Shown here: piece after piece, positions 1 through 6,600 of the stretch
Position numbering within the stretch: the first letter of the stretch is position 1
Layout: every line of letters begins with the position of its first letter
Assembly (NCBI GenBank): GCA_005882415.1
Contig: VBAE01000164.1
Coordinates: forward strand, 1 to 6,852
Length of the DNA: 6,852 nt
Direction: 5' to 3'
Source: Alphaproteobacteria bacterium
GTDB taxonomy: Bacteria; Pseudomonadota; Alphaproteobacteria; Sphingomonadales; Sphingomonadaceae
Notes under the pieces: generated by a model
What the model was told of the DNA's origin: nothing
Databases searched by the model: none
What the model saw: the letters and a program-made list of their open reading frames with translations, nothing else
Translations under genes and position numbers: made by a program

Positions 1-15
1 GGCTGGAGCGGCTTT

Positions 16-906
16 ATGGCTGAGGCGGACGATCTGTTTGCGGAGGCCGCGGCGAAGCTCTCCGGCGTCGGCGGTGAGCGCGACACTGCGGCGGCGCGGG
101 AGCTGTTCCGGCGGGCGGGCGGGCTGGGGCGAGCGGATGCTGCGGTGGTGTTCGCGAATCTGCTGGCGAGCGGGGTCGGGGGGGCGCGGGATTGGCCGGG
201 GGCGCTTCGGTTGCTCGCGAGTCTCGGCGAGGTCAGCGCGCGGTGCCGGCGGGAGCTGGAGATTGTCTCGGGGATGGCGCTCGATGGGGAGGGGGACCCG
301 GCGGTCGTGCCGGAGGGGGAGGTGGTGTGCGAGACGCCGCACATCACGCTGTTCCGCGGGCTCTTCACGGCGGGGGAATGCCGCTACCTGGCCGAAGCGG
401 CGGCGCCGATGCTGGCGCCGGCGGTGGTGGTCGACGCGAAGACGGGGCGGCAGGTCCCCGACCCGGTGCGCACTTCGCAGAGCGCCGGCTTTACGTGGCC
501 GCTCGAGAACCCGGCAGTGCACGCGCTCAATCGGCGCATCGCCGCGGCGAGCGCCACCGCGCCGGAGCAGGGGGAGCCGCTGCAGGTGCTGCGCTACCGG
601 CCGGGCCAGGCGTACAAGCCGCATTTCGACGCGATCCCGGGCTTCTCGAACCAGCGGGCGATGACGATGCTGGTCTGGCTCAACACGGACTTCGACGGCG
701 GGGAGACGGCGTTTCCGGCGGCGAAGATGAAGCTGCGGGGTGGAGTGGGGGACGCGATCCTGTTCCGCAATATGGGGCCGGACGGGCGGCCGGACCCGGC
801 GTCCGCCCATGCCGGCCTGCCGGTCGGGAAAGGCGAGAAATGGCTCGCCAGCCGCTGGATAAGGGAGCGGCCTTACGAGCCGCCGGTCGGGCCCCGCGCG
901 GCCTGA
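16..906 (+). CDS. Prolyl-4-hydroxylase-like 2OG-Fe(II) dioxygenase with Sel1-like N-terminus
   Basis: The 296-residue protein has two parts. Residues about 3-70 are alanine-rich helical repeats of the Sel1/TPR type, probably a protein-interaction segment. Residues about 105-285 form a 2-oxoglutarate/Fe(II) dioxygenase of the prolyl 4-hydroxylase alpha-subunit family. The expected iron ligands are visible: H203 and D205 in the HFD motif, and distal H265 in SAHAG. K275 (GEKWLASRW) is the likely 2-oxoglutarate C5-carboxylate ligand. The conserved YRPGQAYKPHFD and DGGETAFP segments fit the family. Such enzymes hydroxylate a substrate while decarboxylating 2-oxoglutarate; the bacterial substrate cannot be told from sequence. 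No signal peptide or membrane segment is seen, so it is probably cytoplasmic. The ATG start is supported by GGAG at 5-8 with a 7-nt spacer. The last 34 nt overlap the 3' end of the convergent mtnP gene. Family assignment is firm, the biological role is open. Confidence 0.9.
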   Translation: MAEADDLFAEAAAKLSGVGGERDTAAARELFRRAGGLGRADAAVVFANLLASGVGGARDWPGALRLLASLGEVSARCRRELEIVSGMALDGEGDPAVVPEGEVVCETPHITLFRGLFTAGECRYLAEAAAPMLAPAVVVDAKTGRQVPDPVRTSQSAGFTWPLENPAVHALNRRIAAASATAPEQGEPLQVLRYRPGQAYKPHFDAIPGFSNQRAMTMLVWLNTDFDGGETAFPAAKMKLRGGVGDAILFRNMGPDGRPDPASAHAGLPVGKGEKWLASRWIRERPYEPPVGPRAA

Positions 907-1730
907 CGCTGGAGCCAGCCGCGGCAGACGGCGTCGAGCTTCGCGAGCATCGCCGGGTCTCTGGCGGCTGGGGCGGTGATGATCGCCTGGTCGAGATTGG
1001 TGTCGATGGGGGAGGGGGTGCGTTCCCGCGGGAGGGACTTGGCCAGCGCCTCGATCATGCGCCGCGCGGTGCCTGCATTGGCTATGAGCTGGGCAATCAC
1101 CTGCGACACTTCGACCGCTTCCTCGCCGCTTCGCCAGCAATCGTAATCGGTGACCATGCCGATCAGCGCGTAAGGAAGCTCGATGACGTCGCAGCCCCAT
1201 AAGCGGTAGAGCTCGCTCTCGGCGCGGGAGGAGAATTGGGGCCCTTCCATGGCGAGATAGGTGCCGCCGCGGGCGACCTCCGCGCCGGCCGCCTCGGCGG
1301 CGCCGGCGGCGAGGGACGAGAGGCGGGGGCAGATCGGATCGGCCATCGAGACATGGGCGACGAGGCCGGGGCCGAAGAAGCTCTTCTCGCGGGCGAAAGT
1401 GCGGTCGACGAATTGGTCGACGGCGACGAAGCGGCCGGGGGGGAGCTCCTCGCGAAGCGAGCCGATCGCGGAGATTGCGAGGAGGTCGGTGCAGCCGGCC
1501 CGCTTCAGGGCGTCGACATTGGCGCGGGCGTTGACTTCGCTGGGCGGAATGCGGTGGCCGCGGCCGTGGCGGGGGAGGAAGACGAACTTCACCCCGTGAA
1601 GCCGGCCGATCAGCAGTGCGTCGGACGGCGGGCCCCAGGGCGTGTCGACCTGGATCCACTGCGCCTCCTCCAGCGCCTCCATCTCGTAGAGGCCGGAGCC
1701 GCCGATGATCCCGATCGTCCATTCGCTCAT
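873..1730 (-). CDS. mtnP: S-methyl-5'-thioadenosine phosphorylase, with in-frame loss of a substrate-binding segment
   Basis: This family cleaves 5'-methylthioadenosine with phosphate to adenine and 5-methylthioribose-1-phosphate in the cytoplasm, in purine and methionine salvage. The 285-residue product shows the phosphate-binding GGSGLY (10-15), RHG (54-56), SAIGSL (87-92), the EGPQFSSRAES stretch (162-172), and TDYDCW (194-199) with D195 and D197 matching the base-contacting aspartates of human MTAP. The oddity is between I183 and E184: relatives carry about 14 residues of the type GMTNMPEAKLAREA between DVI and the following PYA...MVTDYDCW. Here DVI is joined directly to ELPYALIGMVTDYDCW, with the reading frame kept. 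The missing part contains the Met/Thr pair (human Met196/Thr197) that contacts ribose and phosphate, so activity is doubtful. The ATG at 1730 gives the normal family N-terminus; the ribosome binding site is weak. It converges on the dioxygenase gene and diverges from tRNA-Arg. Confidence 0.93.
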   Translation of the reverse strand: MSEWTIGIIGGSGLYEMEALEEAQWIQVDTPWGPPSDALLIGRLHGVKFVFLPRHGRGHRIPPSEVNARANVDALKRAGCTDLLAISAIGSLREELPPGRFVAVDQFVDRTFAREKSFFGPGLVAHVSMADPICPRLSSLAAGAAEAAGAEVARGGTYLAMEGPQFSSRAESELYRLWGCDVIELPYALIGMVTDYDCWRSGEEAVEVSQVIAQLIANAGTARRMIEALAKSLPRERTPSPIDTNLDQAIITAPAARDPAMLAKLDAVCRGWLQRQAARGPTGGS

Positions 1731-1830
1731 GCGCTTGGCCTAGCGGGGGCGGGCAGGGCCGCGCAACCTGTTCCGCGCCGCCTGTTCTCGCTGTTCCGCT
1801 GGCGCGCGAATGCGGCTAGAGCGGCGGCGG

Positions 1831-1907
1831 GCGCCCGTAGCTCAGTTGGACAGAGCACGAGCCTTCTAAGCTTGGGGTCGCAGGTTCGAATCCTGCCGGG
1901 CGCGCCA
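1831..1907 (+). tRNA. tRNA-Arg (anticodon TCT), CCA encoded
   Basis: A full cloverleaf can be folded. The acceptor stem is GCGCCCG (1831-1837) with CGGGCGC (1897-1903). The D stem is GCTC/GAGC around AGTTGGACA. The anticodon stem is 1858-1862 with 1870-1874, enclosing CTTCTAA. The variable loop is GGGTC (1875-1879). The T arm is GCAGG, TTCGAAT, CCTGC (1880-1896). The discriminator base is G1904 and CCA is encoded at 1905-1907. The anticodon TCT (1865-1867) reads AGA and, by wobble, AGG arginine codons. These codons are rare in GC-rich genomes, and such tRNA genes are frequent integration targets. The GC drop and the repeats directly downstream fit that. Confidence 0.97.
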
Positions 1908-2319
1908 GTTTTCCGCCATTTTTCTGTTACCTTTTTTCGCCCTAGGTGACGCATAGGTAACAAACGAGCGGGATACAGTGATGCGCGGTGGAACTGGGTG
2001 GGCAGAGGGCCGCGCCTCGTTCGTGCCTGATAGTGGTCCTGTGAATGCTCATGACTTCGGGGCATGTTGTCGGCCTTGGCGGTTCCCTCCTCCACGTCTG
2101 CTGGTGCGGCAAACCGCGCATCAAGCCCGTCCGTATAAATGAGACACTCAGCTCCGGCCGCCCAACTGCGGCTGGCGCCGTTCGTCGGTTACCGGGAGCG
2201 AAGCGGAAGCGAACTCGTGTTGCGCTCCACCCGAGTCATGGCAAAACAGGCAGAGCAGACAGGGCGGCGAGTGGGTGCCTCAATAGAGGACGCTTGGCCG
2301 GCTTGGGCGGGGAGACAGA
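1908..2319. other. Intergenic junction between tRNA-Arg and the minus-strand gene set; no convincing gene
   Basis: This 412-bp stretch contains only short reading frames whose translations lack protein-like character: they are rich in Arg, Pro and Gly, with no motif and no good ribosome binding site. The first part holds the T-rich tract and repeat cluster described separately. One modest hairpin can be drawn at 2208-2226 (AGCG-AAC, loop TCGT, GTT-G-CGCT, with one bulged G). It has no T run on either strand, so it is not a credible intrinsic terminator. No integrase, transposase or terminal inverted repeats were seen. Confidence 0.6.
1925..1962. repeat. GTTACC-type direct and inverted repeat cluster 3' of tRNA-Arg (possible attachment or integrase-arm region)
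   Basis: An 8-bp perfect inverted repeat is formed by TGTTACCT (1925-1932) and AGGTAACA (1955-1962). Inside it, TAGGTGAC (1943-1950) and TAGGTAAC (1954-1961) are direct copies differing at one base, spaced at 11 bp, about one helical turn. A CCTAGG palindrome sits at 1941-1946. The cluster starts 18 bp after the tRNA CCA end. Short helically phased repeats next to a tRNA 3' end are typical of sites bound by tyrosine recombinases, but no second copy of the tRNA 3' end was found in the window, so the attachment-site reading is inference. Confidence 0.45.
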
Positions 2320-2556
2320 CTATCGGACAGAGGGATAGAAGTCGCCGCTTATCTCGTGACGGTGCTGCTGGATCTGCAGGAAGAGGTCAAACCAGGCTGC
2401 GTCGGGCAAACCTGAAATCCTTGCCTGCTCGAGTAGCTCCTCCGCCCGGGCTACATTGTAGTCGGGGGTCGCCACCGCCTGCTGCTGCCGGCGCACAAAA
2501 TCCTTCAGCGCCAGCGCCAGCTCTACCTGTTGCTTCGTCAACTTATAGACTTCCAT
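2320..2556 (-). CDS. Small protein of unknown function (78 aa)
   Basis: I do not recognise this protein. Its composition is that of a real soluble protein: mostly helical, with acidic and basic residues alternating (for example KLTKQQVELALALKDFVRR near the N-terminus and ARAEELLEQARISGLPDAAW in the middle). It has no membrane segment, signal peptide or cysteine motif. The ATG at 2556 is preceded by GGAG (2567-2570 on the plus strand as CTCC) with a 10-nt spacer. It lies 86 bp after the DUF4238 gene on the same strand and is the last gene of the set, so it may be cotranscribed. It could be a small accessory or regulatory partner of that unit, but nothing in the sequence shows it. A longer plus-strand frame over the same bases is rich in Pro, Ser, Arg and Ala and looks like a shadow. 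Confidence 0.6.
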   Translation of the reverse strand: MEVYKLTKQQVELALALKDFVRRQQQAVATPDYNVARAEELLEQARISGLPDAAWFDLFLQIQQHRHEISGDFYPSVR

Positions 2557-2642
2557 TCGTCTCTTGCTCCGATGTTACCGGCGAATGCCTAACTTCCTGC
2601 TGGTGCTTCGAGGCCAGCGCAACGTGACGGGCGCGACGCAGA

Positions 2643-3580
2643 TTAGGAGGTCGAATCGCGGCCCCATAGACCCTCCTTGACAGCAAGAAGCGCGTCGCGG
2701 CTTCCTGCAATGAGCAAGCGCTTCGACCGTGCGGTCGTCTCATGGTTGAGCGCCTGCACTTGCCAAGGCTCAAGGGCCGCGTCTGAGATGGTAGGGGAAG
2801 CAGCCCCCACGACCGAACGGATCGATAGAGCCGAACTCGGGCCCATGATGATGCGCCATCCGACCTCGCTGTCCCCCCGCTCGAGAAGAACACCTGCGTC
2901 CCCTAGGACCAATTCGGCTGAGGCAGCACGACAGAACGTCCAATCCATCTGAAGCAGGCGGTTCTTCAGGGTCTCTCGTCCTGACGGATCCTCAATAACG
3001 TCGGCGAACGGGATGTCTGGATCGCCAAGCGGTGCTGTAACGCCGTCAAAGCGCGCGCCGATTGCCGCTTCCCGATCTGCAGGCGGAACCGCCTTCACCT
3101 GCTGGAACTCCGGATCCGAGATCACAAAACAGGCACACCTGATGCTGCCATGTGGTGTGTGAAGTCGGCGGCCGTGGCGGCGATGTTCAGCCCATCCATG
3201 ACATGCAACAAGACTTGAGCAGTCGCTTCGGGAAATCGGCTTACTGTCTGCGGATGCCGTAAAGCCATCACCGCAAAAAAATCCGCAAGTTCCTCCCGTA
3301 GATTGGAACTCCGATCGCCCGCATCGAGCTTTCGAAAGAGGTCGGACCCCACTCTGTCTACCTCCCCCAGCTCACCAGTTTCGAGGCTAACATCGGGTCC
3401 GCTGGCCGTGTGCCGGGTATAAAGATCCTGAACCGCCATCAGTTTCTCGACTGAACGCTCTTTGATCTTATCTGCGTCCCAAACATATGACCAGACGAGC
3501 TTCGCGTCGCCGGTTGCGGAGAAGCGCTTCAGCCAGAACTGCGGAATGAAGTGGTGGTTACGAGGGATGCTCATGCCCAA
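2643..3580 (-). pseudogene. DUF4238 family protein, split by an apparent one-base frameshift
   Basis: Two consecutive frames together make one DUF4238 protein of about 313 residues. The first part (3580 to 3122, 152 aa) carries the family's N-terminal signature NHHFIPQFWLKRF (residues 8-20) and a following VQDLYT segment. The second part (3125 to 2643, 160 aa) carries the VISDPEF strand, MDWTFC, and the C-terminal QALNHETTARSKRLL stretch. The first part ends at a TGA (3124-3122) just after TTTT (3129-3126). One more T would read GTT TTT GTG ATC and give VPVFVISDPEF, joining the parts seamlessly. The second frame's own GTG has no ribosome binding site, so independent translation is unlikely. 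The first frame opens with TTG at 3580, 9 nt after AGAGGAG (3590-3596); an ATG two codons on (3574) is the alternative, with a 15-nt spacer. The family's function is unknown. The break may be a real mutation, phase variation or a sequencing error. Confidence 0.75.
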
Positions 3581-3649
3581 CGGTAGCGGCTCCTCTGCGC
3601 GCGGAAAAGGGTCTCCATTCGCGGCTGCTTTGTTCGTCGAGTGCGCTAA

Positions 3650-6600
3650 TCAGATCTTCGTGGCTGAGAGCTTGTTGCCCGAGCGAGTGATGCGCAGTCC
3701 GAGGCGCCCGGCGAGCGGTTCGAGCACGGCTAAGATGACTGAGCGAAGCATTCCGGACCGCACGCTCCCGTGGAGTCGTATCAGGACATCTGCCTCACGC
3801 CGACTGGTGCCTTTGGCGATGAGCGCCACGACGCTGGAGGCGAGATTATACGTGCTGGTAAGCGCGAGGTCCTCTAGCTCTTCAAGCGGCGGCGCCTCCC
3901 CATTGGCATAAAGGACTTCCAGCGCCCGTCCGGCCAACATGCCGTCGGTCGATTCTTCCTCGACTGGGGCGGCCATCGCGGCATCGAATATTCGGCGAAG
4001 GCTGCTCGCGGCGCCCGGGACGCCGAGCCTCACGGCGTCCAGCGCTAAGTGAAGGTGATCCCGTGGTTCATAGTCATTGAGCGACATCCATTGTTCGAGG
4101 AGCGCGAAGGGGACCGACCGGCCCGGATGACGCGGGATGGTCTCAAGCGTTCCCGAGCGAAGACCGAACATCTCCATTCGGTAGGTCAGGCCCGTTGCTA
4201 GGGAGCCGGCAATCGATCGGCGGTCCCTTGCATCCCACGAGCGACCCGCGATCCCAGCCACGGCCCGTTCGACTGGCGCACGCTCGAGTACATGACCGAA
4301 AAGAGCCATGGTTGCGCAAAGCATCTCTGCATCCATCGTCGAGACGCGGCTCACCAGATCGTCGAATACGGCGCGGTTTCCGGCGTTGACGGCATAAAGG
4401 CAAAGGAGGTCGCGCATGTCATCGCTAAGGCCATCGGCGCTTAGCAGGGCCATGATCTGATCGCTGCGTTTAGCTTGCTTCCAGTCGCCGACGAGATAAT
4501 CTATCACCTTGAGCGCATTCTCCGCGGGAACCTGCGGCGAGCGCAGCAGCCGCGCGATAGTTGGGACGTCAACCTCGGGAGAGGACAGCGCCTGGGCTGC
4601 CGCCGCCATTGGATGATAACCCTCGCCGGCCATCCCTTCGATGACGAGCGCTTCAATCTCGGCATCGAACGGGCGTCCGGCATGGGACCATGCGGCAAGC
4701 CGCACCTCCAAGGGCAGGCTTCGGTCGCGCGCAGCCGCTTCGGCAGTCGTCGCCTCGACGCAGCCGATCCTGATATGACCGATCAGCGCGCTGATCGCCC
4801 AAGCGCCCTCCGCTGTCATCGGCAAGCGCCGGCTTCGCGCAATATAGAGGTCGAACGCGGCTGTTCCCAGTCGGTCGACTTCCTGCTGGAGGTCAGCGAT
4901 GTTGAGAAGGCCCTCGATGTCGCCGTTCAACAATTCCGTCAGCACGGCAAGGGACAGGGTAGAGGTTTTGAGCCGGGACAAGATCGTGCCCGTGCCGTGA
5001 TGAATGAGATAGCGCTCGCCGAGCCTAGCGCGAACCGCAGGATGCAGCGGGCGCGTGAATGCATCGACGATGACGCCGTCGATCAGCTTATTGTTGCGCC
5101 AAGAACTGGTTCCCCAAATCCCCGCGAGACGCTCGCCGATTATCTGGCGCTGTGTGTCGGATGGGGTCATGCCGTTGGCGAGGCAGCGGCCGAGCAGACG
5201 AAGGCTGGTGTGGAATGCATCGTCCTCGCGGCCGAGAAGCTCGTTGACGATCGGCTCGGGGTGCGGATGCCGTTCTAAGGCAAACTGGATCGCCTGCGCC
5301 CAGGGCCGGCGTACAATCTTGGTCAAGCGCTGCGGCAATTGACCGGAATGGCGCTCCAGCAGCTCGGCTGACGCCAGATATTCCTGCAGGATCGGGAAAG
5401 CGAAGGGCAGTCGAATCCCGGCCCGACGCAGCACGCCCCGCTTCACCAGAGCCTCACGCACGTCATCGGCGGAGATATCCGGGGCAATCTCCCGGACGCA
5501 CCGGTCGAACAGCTTATGGTCGACGCCGATCGAATCTGTCTCAAGCGCTTCGAAGGCCGCCAGCTCAGCGATGCGTCGGAGGACCGATGTATCGATCGCG
5601 TCGACCTCAGTGTGCCTAAACGATTGCGGCCGGAATAGCGTACCCAAGTAGATTTCGAGCAGATCGCTCCGTGTTAGATCCTGATTCTCCAGGCGCAGCA
5701 CGAGCATCAGCGCAAGAAAAATCGGAATGCGCACCAAGGCGGCGAGGTCGGGCCGGGCGTCGATCCGCGCGCGCAGAGCCTCGGCTACCCCGGGTTCGCC
5801 CGGGCGGTAAAAATCCACATAGGATTTGAGATCCTCGTCTAGGAGCGGCGCCAGCTCCACCATCGTGGCAGCGGCCGGGGGTGCCAGCGCGGCCGCATCG
5901 CGCACGGTCATTAGCCATCGCACGCCCGGGTGCCTCAGACGATAAGTGTCGAACCGTCTCAGGATTTGCGTGCGGCGCTGGCTCGACACTTCGTCCAGTC
6001 CGTCCAGTAGCAAGATCAGTGACCCGGCGTCGGCGGCCGCGCGCCAACCGACCGCCACATCGAATTCGCGGTTCACCCTTTCCGCGAGATAGTCGGCAAT
6101 TGGCAGGTTTGAGTCGGCGAGGTCAACGACTGGAATGATGGCCGGCAGAAGCCCGCCTTGCGCAGCCTTACGCGCTATGGCGCCTATCAGAGTGGTTTTG
6201 CCGAAACCCGGTCCAGCAATCACCACCAGCGCCTCAAGGTCGGTGCTTGGAAAGAGCCGCAGATCCACGGCCGCGCCTTCCCGCAAATCGCGCCATCCCG
6301 GAAGGTCGTCATCGAAGTCGGGCTGCCTCTCCCGATCATATTCAAGGCATCGCGGCCACAGAAAGGCATCCCCGGCGAGACGGGCAAATCCGGTTCCAGG
6401 AACTTCGATGCGTGACAAACCGGCAATCGCCGACCGGTAGGTCTCGGTTCCCCAGTACGGCGGATCGGAAACAACAATATCCGCTTCCGACCTGAGGCGA
6501 TCGTAGAGCGATGCGCCGTCGAAGCGCGCCCGGGTAGCGGCTCCCTCCCAGGCAATTCTAGTAAGCTCGCGGAAAAGCTTTTCCACGGTCGTAGAAGACG

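Noticed and set aside
192..1202. A long plus-strand frame of 336 codons across the dioxygenase and phosphorylase genes
   Set aside because: It overlaps two clearly assigned genes in another frame and strand and consists of Gly/Ala/Arg-rich low-complexity sequence.
1727..2095. A minus-strand frame of 122 codons containing GRIRTCDPKLRRLVLCPTEL
   Set aside because: It is the antisense translation of the tRNA-Arg gene, a well-known source of spurious hypothetical proteins, and the rest has no protein-like character.
2208..2226. Hairpin as a possible intrinsic terminator
   Set aside because: The stem is bulged and no T run follows on either strand.
2242..2252. CAAAACAGGCA repeated at 3125-3135, next to the DUF4238 frameshift
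   Set aside because: An 11-bp exact match with no shared flanks is too weak to call a recombination or regulatory repeat.
2139..2627. A plus-strand frame of 162 codons opposite the 78-aa gene
   Set aside because: The translation is rich in Arg, Pro, Ser and Ala with no motif, and it covers an antisense gene that looks more real. GC-rich DNA gives long chance frames.
3122..3580. Two independent overlapping genes (GTGA stop/start) instead of one broken DUF4238 gene
   Set aside because: The GTG has no ribosome binding site, the two parts match successive parts of one family, and one added T joins them exactly.
5411..5430. TCGAATCCCGGCCCG, resembling the tRNA T-arm/acceptor end, as a possible second attachment site
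   Set aside because: The match to the tRNA 3' end is short and imperfect and lies inside the NACHT coding sequence in a sensible frame.
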